A stretch of 64,000 nucleotides of DNA, taken from positions 12,465,818-12,529,817 of the forward strand of contig OZ037772.1 in NCBI GenBank assembly GCA_964035545.1, read 5' to 3'. The stretch's first letter is position 1; each line of letters starts with the position of its first letter. Origin of the DNA: Bugula neritina (Eukaryota > Bryozoa > Gymnolaemata > Cheilostomatida > Bugulidae). Under the pieces are notes generated by a model. The model was not told the DNA's origin. It saw nothing but the letters and a program-made list of their open reading frames with translations, and made no database searches. Positions 28,027 to 40,900 of the stretch are shown one piece after another. The position numbers were made by a program, and so were the translations under genes.

Positions 28027-28612
28027 GATTTCTATCTGCATGTCGGAGTTGTCTTTCTTTGTGACATCCTTGTGAGGACTGGAAGCTGCTGACTATCCTC
28101 TGCTCATGCAGACTGATTGGACGAAATGGCTGCCTGGGAGATGAGATTCACTCAGCATAATCATCTTCATATTATTTACAGTAGTTGAATATCCTGACTC
28201 TATTTATTTATGTTGCATTTAGTACGGTCAAGTACTCTTGCCTGCTTTGGCCAAAGTTTATACCATGAACTCTGTTACTTTAGGGTGGCTCAGCTACCAC
28301 CCAACCGCTGTTTGTTAGATGCCCCATCAGTTCACAGCTATGTATATTGTGTTGTCACATTCAGTTCTATTCATATCTATCTCTATTTACAGCTCTTAGG
28401 TGTGTTTTAGAGTCGCTAAATTGTAAATAATAATTCTCGTATTTTTTATATTATCGTAAATGAATATTGTTCAATTTTTTAAATATATATTATATTGCCT
28501 ATGGATAATTTTACCTAATAATTTATTACCCACTATATCTCTCTAGCTTTTAGCTATTTTTTACAGTTTAACCACTAAGTATATATAGTTTAGAGTATAT
28601 ATAGTTCCTTGC

Positions 28613-28618
28613 AATAAA
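28613..28618 (+). promoter_or_regulatory. poly(A) signal of RABGAP1
   Basis: AATAAA about 590 bases after the TGA stop at 28024-28026. Confidence 0.55.
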
Positions 28619-30245
28619 CTGCTAGAATGTTGACAAATGCAGCTGAATAAGCAATGCTTTTTCTCATTTTGCTCGATTGTCTATGTTTTTCCTAATATTT
28701 TAGTAATGTTGGTGTTATGCCTTTTTAAACTAGAAAAAAATATCTAAAAACTAAAGTGATATAGTGTTTGTTAAACTGAGTAAAATGGCCCGCATTTAAT
28801 TTTCCTCTTGATTTATTTACAGTAATAAAAATATAATATTACATATAAACTGCTCTTTGCTCACCTCAGCCTCAGCTCCACTCTACCAACTATGTAGTTG
28901 CTATTCTCACAGGAAACACCAACTATGTTTAGTTTAATTCCATAAGTTCAAGGTTATGTGTCGGACAGGAACTCACACTATTCATGAGATACTCAACTAG
29001 TGACCTCTTGTGACTTTCTGCTTGCAAGCCAACACTTTGTTGATATAATGGAGGAATTTTACTCACGAAATTGATCAAGAACATAAAAATAAGATAATTA
29101 TATAATGTAGCATATATATAACACAGAATATACATTATTATATTCATAGAATTTATATTATATATTGGCAAGTCTTTTCAAAGACTATCAAGTAATGCCC
29201 TCCACCTTTTAGATTCATCTGTGGTGAAAGTGCTACTTCAGCATGTATGAGTTAGGAGTGACTATTCCCCTAGCAGCTTTTGAAAATGTAGCAAGCATAT
29301 TTTACGTAAGTAGAGTCAAAGTCAATATGATAGGAAAGCTTTATAGCAAAAAACATGTATGTGTGTGACATATACTACAACTACATACAATGCTTTAGCT
29401 ATGTGTGCTGGTAGTTCACATAAACATTAATTTTGTAATTTTAATTCTTCATTTAAATATGCAAGGGTTTACAAGGTCAACCATTTCTGCTAATTATTCA
29501 GTTTTCTAATCAACTTATACTATATTTGATATTGAAAATGTAACTATTTAGGTTAAAAATTCTTATTCTTATCTTATATTTATTGCTTTTATTACTTGTG
29601 GAACCACTGTTTTAGTTAAAATTATATATCTATAGTGTGTATAACATAAACAATTATTTCAGACTCGCGGTCAATTAATTTTAGGAGTCATCTCCCATGA
29701 ATAAACTTTTCTACTTAAACACACTTTTTTATTTGATGCAAAGTTTTTTATATGAATTTTTAATAATGGTTTTTTTTTATATTATATTATAAATGTTTTG
29801 TTCTAAATTTTTATGTTAAGATGCAATATTTAGTTTTCAAAATATTAATAACACTCACTTTAAAGCAAACCTAAAATTATAAATTTCTTGTACGCATTCA
29901 ATCGGTACCAGTTTTGCCAATGAATTACATATTTAAATATTTCAAAATATTTTTTCCGGGGCTACGAATAGCTCCAATACGCCGGTACGATAACACGCCT
30001 CACCCCCCTAAATGAGTCTAGAGACGTGGTACCAGGGCTTTGCTCTAGGACTGTTGCTAGAAGCAGTGTAGAGTAAGGTTGAAATGAAAATAAGGCATCA
30101 GTAAAATTTGCAATTTTAATATAGCTGTAGATTTTATGGCTATAATTTCAGAGCTGATGGAGTATATAAGATCACAAATTATAAACAACTGGTTTTGAAG
30201 TTTCTTACTGACTTTAATGCCCAATTTCCAAATATTCAATTGACA

Positions 30246-30264
30246 GGTGGCTACTTCAGCCGCC
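30246..30264 (+). repeat. hairpin with ACTTC loop
   Basis: GGTGGCT, loop ACTTC, then AGCCGCC: a 7-bp stem with one G-T pair. A similar hairpin is at 37044-37061, and a weaker one at about 29230 (GCTACTTCAGC). Confidence 0.5.
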
Positions 30265-31190
30265 AGTAAGATGTGTTGACAGTTAACTGGATACAATGTA
30301 TTATACTTATCATATACACATTGGCACAAAGTAATTCATTGTATACATAATATTATACATAGTGAATAAAATATATAATGTAGAGTCTAGACTCTAGAGT
30401 CTGACTTAGTACCATAGCATCTTTTCTGTCACACAGATTACATATGTCATATGACAATACATATAGTTTTTTATACGACTATATATAGTTTTATATATGA
30501 CTATATAAAGGTCTCTTGACAGGTCTATGTATAGATAAATATCCCTTGTAGGTATAGCTATACTATATTGTCTATTAAACATTTGAGCCTTCCTTAATGT
30601 CAGGCAATGCATTATATTTGCACTTCACCGATCAGAACTCTGTGCTGTCAAATACTAAGATGTACGTCTACATGGATATATATATTTGTAAATTCCCACT
30701 ACTGCTCATATTTGTGGAGTTGTCATACTTGAAGTATACTCACTTACTTGGGACTGGGTACTCATTGAAATATTATGTTGTATTCTTTTTCAAGTTTTTG
30801 CTTTCGTTTTATGCTAATCATTTAAAGCACTAATATATGAACATGAAGATCACAAACATTTTGTGTAAATTGAAGCTTTGATTTCAATAAATTCAGTAAA
30901 TTTACCATTTCTTGTTGAAGTTTTACTTTTTAATAGAATTACTGTATTTCTCTACAGAGTATGTTTCGAATTCTTAAGAATCAATACCCAACAGTTACTG
31001 CAGGCTGCCTGCATCTTTTGTAGAATGTTATATAAAAAGACATCCAAAATTTGTGGTTTTTACTATAATTCATATATGTGTGTGCAAAGTAACTTTGCTT
31101 GTTATGCCTTAAAGAGCCATGTAAATTCAGCCCTGGTATAGACTAAAGAGTATAAACAGTTCTGTTGCATGGACTCACAGTTGAGTGTCT

Positions 31191-34080
31191 TTAGTAGTTA
31201 TCTCCTATGAATAAATTATTTTATGAAAACCTATAACTTATTTTAAAATGCATGTATAACATTTCAGGTTGTTTAAAATTATTAATAGCGTAATCTATCA
31301 AAGTTTTATTTTAGCTAATAAATATTATTGTAACTGTGTTTTGTAGCCAATAAAGTATAAATAACACCTAGTAATACGTAAACTTAAAACTAATACTGAC
31401 CAGCTACAAGCATGGTATAATCCTCTTGCCACTGGAAAAATGTTATATTTATAGTATCTGGAATATGCTGTATTCAGCCAGCTCAATGAGTAAATTGCTA
31501 ATACCCCGCAAGCAAATGATTACGCCGCAGGTTGCAAGGTATGTGTTAGATGCGTTATGCAACTTATTTGCTAGGAAAGTGTTCCAAAGTAAATCTACAT
31601 GCCTAATTTTTCATTTCAAGTTACAATATTAGGATTAAAAGTCAAACATCGTGGGACTTATTTCAGTTTTTTCAAATAAATTTACTATTATCTTTGAAGG
31701 TTTTATGTTTTTAGCTATTACCACTTTTGTTTTGGTTTTGTTTAACATTATAATTACACCCTTAGTAATAGAATCTCGAGTATCCCAGTTTTAGTAGTTG
31801 TCTCCCATGGGTCAAATATTTAACAAAACCGTCAAATTATTTTAATGCAAATAATATGTGTAGTATTTTAAACAATTCAAATATTTTTAATAGCAAAGTT
31901 TAAAAGTTTACTTCAGTATTTGTTTTCTATAATTATAATTTCAGTAATAAAATATAAGTGACACATGTTATTATGTGAACCTACAACTTATAGAAATTAA
32001 TTGCAACGGACTCGATAAATCACAATGCTAAACATTGCTAATATAGGCGTAGAGTCTACACTACCTAATACTATTTGGAGCGGACTGTGTCAGTCTGTAA
32101 ATTACAGTGAAGCTAAATTTGCTAATCCCACACTATAATGCATAAAGTATAGGCTACAATTGGAAGCATTTACAGGTTTATTGCATTCTTCTTATGTAAT
32201 ATATATTAGTATTATTTAGATGATGGATATATGTGCTGTTGAACATTTTGTGAACTTCTATTTTATTGTTTCTTTTATTAAACTATTTTACTAGAAAGAG
32301 AATAAGAAATTTTCGGATATAGTTATGAAATGCTCTATAGCTAGTTAAAATACAACAAGCTTGTAATTTACTACAATTCAGTAAACTTGATGCTACATGT
32401 TTGGGCTGTAAACATGTTTAAGTTATGTTTATTGTTCTTATTGATTTGCAATCTCATCTCTTAGAATTATAGAGTAGTGACTAGTATCCTTATTTTGGGC
32501 TAGCCGTTAATCAGTTTAGTAGGTATTTCTTATTAATAAAGTTATATATTATCTATAGTATAGGTATATAACTTGAAACAAACGCAATACTAGAGGTCCT
32601 ATACCATTTGACTTTGAGCATCATTATTTCCGATCAATGGTAGCCAATTCTAGAAGTTATCTCCCATGACTAAATAATTCAGTGAAAACTTCTGAGTAAT
32701 TTACCCCGAAATGCATGTGTAACTTTAAAGCTATTTAAATATGTTTAACTGCAGACTTTAAAATTTATTCTAATTGTTGAAGTCTGTAACTATAGTTTTT
32801 AGCCACGAAAAGATAAATGACACATAATATTATATAAACCTAAAATAAATAATTTACAGACATGGACAGAGTTGGTTCACTGTAAATTATATTGAGATAG
32901 AGAATGTTATATTGGAACATTTTTTGGAGTGAGCTGGTGTCAGCTCTCGTAACCAAGCTAAGACATGCATGTGCACACTGTATACACGGTATATGTAAAT
33001 GAGAGTTCTCTACTAAATCTATGTTCAGTAATTAGTTAAAATTATCAAACTGGTTTTTGCAAATAAGCGCATGGGGTGTATATGTTGTAGCTTTTATATT
33101 ACGTAATACTTGTTATTTCATCTGTATTAAACTTGAAACAGAGAAACAAAAAAGCTAATAGCCATTAAATAGTTTTAGTAGTTATCTCCCATGAACAAAA
33201 TATTTTGTCAAAAACCCATCTATAATCGTATGGGAAATGTGTATATATTTTTGAAACTGTTTAAATTTGTAAGAGCAACTAGTAACATCTTTTCATAATT
33301 ATAAATTTTATATATTCACTATGTTTTAGCTGATAAATATACATAACACATATTATTATTTAAAACTAAAAATGTAAATATGATGCAACATGAGCGTTTC
33401 AATCATGTAAACGTTGAATCCAACCTTTTTTGACAACATATCTTAATATTATTTGGAATGGGCTGGCCACAGCCCATGTTGTGATGACATTAGTAATTCA
33501 GAGGTGTTAGCAAATGTTGCAATACATATAGAAATTTAAAAATCTATAAATGCCTCACATGTATTTAGTAAGTGCCCCATAGAGAATGGAATATCAGCAG
33601 CAGTATTACGATCTTAATATTTGTTATAATAATAATGTATGAATATATATATAAAGTAATTGGAGAATTCGCCATTCCAACATAATATGCACATAGCTTT
33701 TATATTACGTAATACTTGTGATTTCATCTATATTAAACTGAAATTAAACATGCAGCAAGAGAGAAATAAAAAGGGCCAGTAGCCATTAAATAGTTTTAGG
33801 AGTTATCTCCCATTAACAACATATTTTGTTAAAAATCTGTATATTATCATATGTGAAATGGATATATAATTTTTAAATTGTTTAAATTTGTAAACATAAC
33901 TAACAAAATCTTTTCGCAGTTGTAAATTATATATTTTTAATATCTTTTAGCCGATAAATATACATAACACATATTATTATTTAAAACTAAAACATTATTG
34001 ATAAGGCAACTAGCTTGCCTCCCCTTCTTAACACTTTATGCGCTATAAAGCTATTATTTGGACTGGGCTAATGTTAGCCC
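31191..34080 (+). repeat. array of five diverged ~520-860 bp repeat units with conserved motif and hairpin
   Basis: Each unit starts with a string like TTTTAGTAGTTATCTCCCAT, at about 31191, 31791, 32650, 33174 and 33794. About 200 bases later comes a block like TTTAGCCGATAAATATACAT. About 270 bases after the start, a TATTTGGA-like string is followed by a hairpin: 31467-31478, 32082-32096, 32931-32946, 33458-33477, 34065-34080. The hairpin sequence differs between units but the pairing is kept. Related starts lie at 29681 and 36759. Confidence 0.7.
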
Positions 34081-34525
34081 TTGGTTGATTAATATTATTC
34101 CTCTATACCTCTAATATCAATTAGTACTCTACACATTTCTCATATGGCTATGATTGGGTTACATGTATGTGTAGAAAAGATCTTCATATAAATGGGCTAG
34201 TAGCAGTGCCAGTGTGACAATAATATTTGTTATAATAATATACTAAAAGTAAATATAGAATAGGCTCTTGTACAATATATGTACTTCTAAAGAAAACTGT
34301 CAACTTGTTCTAATCTTATTATTTTATTCTATTCATTTCCATTTTCAGTGCTCCTTTATTTAATTCTATGGTTCAACTAGTCTCATCATAGCTGAACTCG
34401 ACTAGCTGCAGTGCTATTACGCCATGGGCCTTGTCATTTTGTTTATTTTCCTCAACTGTATGTATTTTTCCGTCTGCGGCAAAATAAAACAAACAAACAA
34501 ACCATGCAAGTGTTCTTTTTTCTAT

Positions 34526-34531
34526 TTTATT
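34526..34531 (-). promoter_or_regulatory. poly(A) signal of the 34587-36389 gene
   Basis: TTTATT on the plus strand, 56 bases downstream of the minus-strand stop. Confidence 0.55.
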
Positions 34532-34586
34532 AGGAGTAATAAGTAATAACAATTGATAGCAGAGGTTTGCATGCTTAATCTTGAAT

Positions 34587-36389
34587 TCACTCTGTGAGTA
34601 TTCTTCCGTAGTAGTTGGCAATTTGAGGGATGGCAAACTCTTGGCTACACGACCCAAGGTGCTTCTCTAATGTCAAGGTCATAATGCACATGATTTCCTC
34701 GCCGGTACAGGTTTTACTGAGACTGGTTCGCACCGCTGCACTTTGCTGCTCTGACGCCTCATTTCTGTTGATCTCAGCTATCACTTTGTTCTGGGAATTC
34801 TCAACCTCAAGCACGTCTAGAATGTTGCCTGGAGTCGTCTGCCCACACGGAGAGTACGTGGTCTGGTGGAAAGTAACAACTATTTGGCAGTTTCTCCGTG
34901 CGAACCCGTCTTCATACTTGAATAAGGAACTGGCATTGACTGCTGCCGGCTTCACAGAGAGAGCAGCATCTTGCAGAAGGTTGGTTATGGTGAACAAGTT
35001 GCGACCGCTCGGCAGCTTTACTGTTACCTCCCCCTTAGAGGCAGCAACCCGATACTCTGCCACCATCATAAGCAGACCTTTCTGGGCATCTAAGATGTCA
35101 ATAAACTGAGTTCCCATGACTCTGTTCTCAGCTGCTAGCCTCACAACCATGTGACGCCCTCGCAGCCCAGTGATCACTTCAAACGCCGCCTCACTAGAGG
35201 GCGCCAGTAGCGGCGTGCTTTCACTCCAGCCGTCTGCGAGGTAGCAGGTGGGAACCGCCATGGCCGGTACATCCGAGCTGCACTCACCTGCCTGGTGTGC
35301 GCTGTACATGATAAATACTATAAGCAGTGCGTACTCACTCTGATTGGCTCTAGCAAATATCTGAATGCTAACTCTCTCGCTGTCGCTAGTAGCAAGGGCT
35401 GCTACATTTTCACAGCTGTCACCATGAGAAACAATTCTGAGACGTTTCTGACCGCTGTTAGTGCATAGAAACATTCTCTTTTCAGTTTTCAGAATCATGG
35501 TATCTTGACCGCAGTCGGGGGAGTTCTCTATCATCCCCACAGCTATGAGGTTAGCCTTAGCGAACAGGTAGGTGGAGTTAGAGTCGGGGGGTCCGGTTGT
35601 CGTGTAGTACTGTGTGATACCAGACCTGTCTATCATCTCCATCTGTCCAGAGTGTAAAGTGTAGCTGAGGGAACACTTTATCAAGTTATCATCACCAGGC
35701 TCCATTAAGGTGTAAGTCATGTTGCTACCATCCATGGTGCGAGTGTAGGGTATTAGCAACATGGTTGTGTTGTTTCGGAATGCTAGCGGTGCAGCCGTAC
35801 TTATAGGCTTGCCTGACTTCTCTGTACTCTGTCTGTGGGAGCTGTAGCATTGTGATGCCACAATCCTGTGACACAGCACGCTCTGTAGCTTTGTCAGTGC
35901 AACCTGAATGCCGTAGGATAAGATCAGCGTCTTGAGTTCCGGTAAACCCATTACCTTTTCGGTGAAGTGGAAGATTAGCACGTCGTTGGTGTAAGTCATG
36001 GAGCCAAAATCAATATTTCTCAGGCGCACGTTATACTGCAGACCGTCTCCATAGTCATCAATAAACTGACTCATTGCCTTTGGACTTGCAAAGTTTTGGC
36101 GCGCAAAGTACGCCGCGTCATTAATAACTGAGCCAATGGGGTTGTGGATTGATTCATAGACGTCGATGCGGCCATCTTCAACTTCGGCTCCTCTGATACA
36201 GAATCTGACCGCATGGTGCTCTCTGTCCTTTACTACCAGGTCACTGGTCCCGTGCTCTCTCTGACACATGTCAACTGCATTGTCACTCACCATCATAAAC
36301 AGGTTATCACCTGAGAAATGAGGTCGCAACTCCACGACGGAAATGCGACGCAAGTATTCCAAAGTAGGAAACATTGGCTGGGTAGCCAT
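34587..36389 (-). CDS. intronless 600-residue gene of unknown function, paralogue of 6-1142
   Basis: A single 600-codon frame with a good start context (AAAATGG) and a nearby poly(A) signal, in a neighbourhood where other genes average an intron every 150 bases of coding sequence. The protein seems to be built of about three related parts (residues ~15-200, ~200-375, ~380-600). Each has strand-like segments followed by a hydrophobic stretch, such as LPELKTLILSYGIQVAL, EYALLIVFIMYSAH and EEIMCIMTLTL. The middle part aligns by eye with the protein at 6-1142. VSIQIFARANQSEYALLIVF recalls the end of the tubby-like barrel in phospholipid scramblases, but Cys clusters and other scramblase hallmarks are not obvious. 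No signal peptide. The function is not known to me; the fold guess is weak. Confidence 0.8.
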   Translation of the reverse strand: MATQPMFPTLEYLRRISVVELRPHFSGDNLFMMVSDNAVDMCQREHGTSDLVVKDREHHAVRFCIRGAEVEDGRIDVYESIHNPIGSVINDAAYFARQNFASPKAMSQFIDDYGDGLQYNVRLRNIDFGSMTYTNDVLIFHFTEKVMGLPELKTLILSYGIQVALTKLQSVLCHRIVASQCYSSHRQSTEKSGKPISTAAPLAFRNNTTMLLIPYTRTMDGSNMTYTLMEPGDDNLIKCSLSYTLHSGQMEMIDRSGITQYYTTTGPPDSNSTYLFAKANLIAVGMIENSPDCGQDTMILKTEKRMFLCTNSGQKRLRIVSHGDSCENVAALATSDSERVSIQIFARANQSEYALLIVFIMYSAHQAGECSSDVPAMAVPTCYLADGWSESTPLLAPSSEAAFEVITGLRGRHMVVRLAAENRVMGTQFIDILDAQKGLLMMVAEYRVAASKGEVTVKLPSGRNLFTITNLLQDAALSVKPAAVNASSLFKYEDGFARRNCQIVVTFHQTTYSPCGQTTPGNILDVLEVENSQNKVIAEINRNEASEQQSAAVRTSLSKTCTGEEIMCIMTLTLEKHLGSCSQEFAIPQIANYYGRILTE

Positions 36390-37995
36390 TTTAACCTATT
36401 CCAGGTTTTAGTAATTGTTTTTTGATAGAATATGCATTTTTGTTGAAAAAAAGTTATTTTCTTCTAGAATCTTATAATAAATTAACATTGCATTAGTCAA
36501 ATTATTTAAATATTTCCTTCATTCATTACTGCATAGTTTATTTTATACATAAACAATTTATTTATCAATATAACGGTTGTTGGCATGTTGTTTCACATTT
36601 TGTTCTTAAGCTTTTATTTGTTGATGTTCAATTGTCTTGAAGAATATATTTTTCTTCTACTAGCTGTCTAGTCCTTTGCTCCTCCTTTTTATTTCTAGCT
36701 GCATTTAAAATACTAACAAATTTGTGTATTGATTTATCAACTTGGGCAATATGAATATTTAGGAGTTGTCTCTCTTAGCAAAATGTTAATACTAAAATCT
36801 TTAAATAAATATTTATTTTTTACTGTTTTTTTAAATTTCCAATGTTTCAAAAATTTAATTATTTTAATTTACTTATAAAAATATAATATATTTTATATTT
36901 CTTTGCAAATTACTACATTAAATAATTTATTACACTTTTATAGTAAAATATGATCATACTACTTACTATCGCACGCGCCAGTCGTATGGCCACGTTTATA
37001 GTCTCACATCCCTGTGAGTTTTTTTATGATGGAACTTTTGCAGGGAGGCACTTCAGCCTCCTAGTTTATTGTTAAATTAATATATAATTCCTCACTTACA
37101 ATATTCCCACTGGCATGGGTAAATGCGGGCCAGGTATTACTCTATCAGTTGAAGGTGTACATAACATTAGTTGTAAGTCTAGTAATTTAATTGATAGTAA
37201 CATATTATTTTACTCTACATTTAGATCTTTTCTGGATAGCAATCTCCCATTAGTAAGTGCTTATTTATCTATTCAGTAGATAAAGAAATTTTTACTTAGC
37301 TGAGAATTATTGAAGAATGCAATTTATATAGACTCAAATCTTACTTTTGTCTTCATTAGCTTATAGCTGAAACTAAATTGTGAGCATTACATCACATGTG
37401 GTTAGCTAAAGCAGTGCACATTTATCAAAGATTATTAATGTGAGAGTTATTCTCTAACTACCAGTTCTGCTGCATTCTTTATCTCTCTTTTAGGTCAAGG
37501 TCAATTTTGAAGTCAATGCTATGACTATCCATGCAACTTCCATGTAGGCCTGAGAATAAGATAAATATAACAAATAGTAATCACTTTGCTGATTCATTCA
37601 GTCACCAGTTTATCTCTTTCTGGTTTGACAAGAACTGATATTGTCATCAACAAATCAGAAGGGGTGAAGCCAGAAGGAGTGGAGCCAGGGAGATTATTTT
37701 ATAACCAAACATTCAAGTTTTATTTATAATTCATAACTGACTTTATTTCCTACTATTAGCATAATTTCATGTATTGCATCGCAAGCTTTTGGAAATTATA
37801 TTTAAGAGGAGAGCATGAGTAGTATCTACTAACATGAAGAGAGTTTCCAGAGCCTTACACCCCTGAACATCTGAGGGGGTAGGGGTCAGGAAGAATAAAA
37901 CATGAACTTTGACCTTGTTTATCATTTGAACATATTATCCCACTCCTCAGCTATTTGCTAGGGCTGTAGAGGGAAGTGAGAGGAGAGCTGAAATA
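36390..37995. other. AT-rich intergenic region
   Basis: No gene seen. Contains a TCTCCC-type repeat start at 36759, a perfect 6-bp hairpin (CTCACA, TCCC, TGTGAG) at 37003-37018 and a GGAGGC/GCCTCC hairpin at 37044-37061. The promoter of the gene at 37996 should lie near 37900, but no clear TATA box was found. Confidence 0.55.
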
Positions 37996-40900
37996 ATGGC
38001 CGGACTGCAACTACGTTAGTTTTTCTGTATTATTATATGTTATTAATAAAAATGATATTACTAATCTTTACTATGTATTATATTACTACTCTTCATTATA
38101 TATTATATTACTATATTATTCAGTATATTATATCTTCACTATAAAGTTATGTGATAGAATGACGGCGAGGGACGGTGATTTGGTATCCCTTTTCTTGCAG
38201 GTCTAGGTGTCACGACCCTGAGTCTAAGCGATGCAGATTGCACTCTCCTTCTACAGGCATCCATTGCTGTCACTATTCTGCTTGCTGCCGTACCCTGTGT
38301 TGTTCTATGTGCTATTTACTATAGAAGGCTAAGGTTAGTCCTGTGCTATTTATTATAGAAGGCTAAGGTTAGTCATGTGCTATTTACTGTAGAAGGCTAA
38401 GGTTAGTCCTGTGCTATTTATTATAGAAGACTAAGGTTAGTTCATGTGCTATTTATTATAGAAGGCTTAGGTTAGTCCTGTGTGCTATTTACTATAGAAG
38501 GCTTAGGTTAGTCCTGTGCTATTTATTATAGAAGGCTAAGGTTAATCCTGTGCTAGTACAGTTCACTAACACCAGGTACTGGTGTGTCCTGGGATGTATT
38601 GTATTGTGTTATACCAAAAGTATATATTACTACTTCAGTATAAAATATATAAGATATTTCCTCACCCATATATTCAAATGCTTTATATTACATAATTAGT
38701 ATATTATATTATATAAAATTTTATTATATTATATTATATAATTCTTATATTCCCGAGCTTCATTTAATAATTGATTAAGTTCTAATAATAATGGTTAAAG
38801 TAGGCGATTAGCAAGGCAAGTTCAACCTATCATCAGCTACTGGAATTGTCAACTCTCTGTAAAACTGGTTGTATAGTAAGACTACTTATTTCCCTTCAAA
38901 GCTGCTAGATAGATTGAACATACATATTTATGTCTTTCAGATCAAAGAGAAGTACGGAGCGGTACAAAACCACCCCAACATTAGAAATACCGGACTCCAC
39001 ACTAGCTGGACATGAAAGGTATGCTATGGTAGAAATGCCACCCGCAGCCTCCCCCTCAATCCAGGATCTCTACCAGCAAGGTAATGGTGCAGAGTAATTC
39101 TTCATGGCTCTTCCAAACTTCTACAAAGTGCTACTGCCATCTGTAAAACTCATGCTAACTTTCTACACAATAATTGGATACATAATATCATATCCAGGAC
39201 TTGACTTACCCTTTTGACTTGAATATCATTCACGAATTAGATTTGGGACTTTTGATTCAACTAGTTCCGTGTCATTTCTACTCTGTGAAAAGATTTATTA
39301 ATTTCTTTACCAGCTAGAGATTGGATAAAAGGACAATCAGCACTGGGTGGCTACAACATGGCATTCTAATCTAATGTTGATAAACCCAGACTGTATGCTA
39401 ATAACATGAGCAGAGATTTTCGTATCTTAGTCCACCATAGCATCTTTCTGTCCATTCATTGCATGAAAAAGGAATTTTTGTCACTAATAGTGAAGCTCTA
39501 ATGTAGTTCCAAATCATGTAATAATTTCTAGTACTGTTGTGTTATGCATTCTTACAAGCTTTAAGCAGCTTCACAAGTTGAGTCGCAACAAAGCTATTGT
39601 TATTATTATTGAACACTTCGATACCTGCAGGTGAGTCCTCTCCAGGTGCAGAGGGTGATCCTGATTTACCAGTCACCAGTTTCAGCAACACAATCTACTT
39701 CTCTACCCCAAGGTATGCCAAGCTATGTATAGCTACTCAAAGTGTGCATAGGGGGGGACACTCTTCTATTGGTTTACCAGTTTCATTTATTGACTACTTT
39801 TACTGTTTAACAACTTAATTAGTTATTTCAAACTTTCTTAGTCTGCAACTTTTATGTGGTTGAGAAAAAGTGACACTGAAGTTTAGCCAATTTATCTGCT
39901 TTTTGAAAATATGACAGGTAAATGATGTATATGTGTACAGTTTCACATTATACTCTTTGCTATTTTGGAAATAACTATTATATAGGGTTTATCTAATTTA
40001 AAGGTTGCGTGATTGAAAACTCATTGCTAGTATCTATATTAGTTAGTCAATCAGTCAGTCTGTCAGTCAGTCAGCTGGCTAGTCAGGTATTGAAGTAGTA
40101 TCAACTATTAGGGTTACACCTACACTCACATAGTATAATAAATATTCATTAAATTAGTAATTATGTCCCGCAGGAATACCGACTTTACCAACCTCACATT
40201 CCGTAAGACTGCAGAGCAAGATGGAGCAAAAGTCGTCAAGCCGAAAGAAGAAGCTATTTATGCTGGTCAGTTTAACACTGAGACTCAGTTCTGGTTATGA
40301 TATTAAACTAGATATCAGATTGTTGTAGTGGGCTGATTTTAACATGCTATATTGTGTCAACAACAATAACTTGCTATATTGTGTCAGCAACAATAACTTG
40401 AACATCAACATGTATAGTGTCTTATTCAGTATTTCACTTTTTGAAAATAAGGAGATAAATAACCAAATTCATCATGTTACTAATTTAAGGACAATAAAGC
40501 CATCACCTAACAGAGCTGTAGATCTTGTTCTATATTACAGAACCTGACGTGCCCCAACCAGGGGTAAGTAAATCCGAACCCGAGACTGCAGGCGTTTACG
40601 CTTATATTGATCCAAAGAGTTTGAAGTCTGCGAGAAACAGACATCCTGTTTGTCCAAGTAAGGGAGGACAACTCGTAGTGCCAAGTAAGTATATAGATTT
40701 TAATATAGCATAAATTACTTTATTCTACATATTAATGAGCAGTGTCAGGTGTATCAGTTCATCAAAAGAAACTATCAAAATAAAAGTTTAGTTGAGATGC
40801 TTTTAAGTTTTGTGACTTTTTAATTGTAAACTTTTGCAACTGGTTGCATGTGAAATAATAAAATCATGTTTTATTTATTTGAAAGATTTCCAACTGCCCT

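Larger units (their letters stand above)
28640..34525. other. AT-rich intergenic region with a diverged interspersed repeat family
   Basis: No coding gene was seen; the small open frames lack family similarity. It holds the TCTCCC repeat units and hairpins described separately. Confidence 0.6.

Noticed and set aside
30597-31141. Two small plus-strand frames of 78 and 87 codons in the AT-rich region
   Set aside because: No domain, no splice partners, and a composition like the surrounding non-coding repeats.
31191-34080. Spliced-leader RNA genes (Sm-like site followed by a stem)
   Set aside because: A leader exon and its GT donor should be nearly identical between copies. The 60-100 bases before the stem are not conserved, and the units are too diverged.
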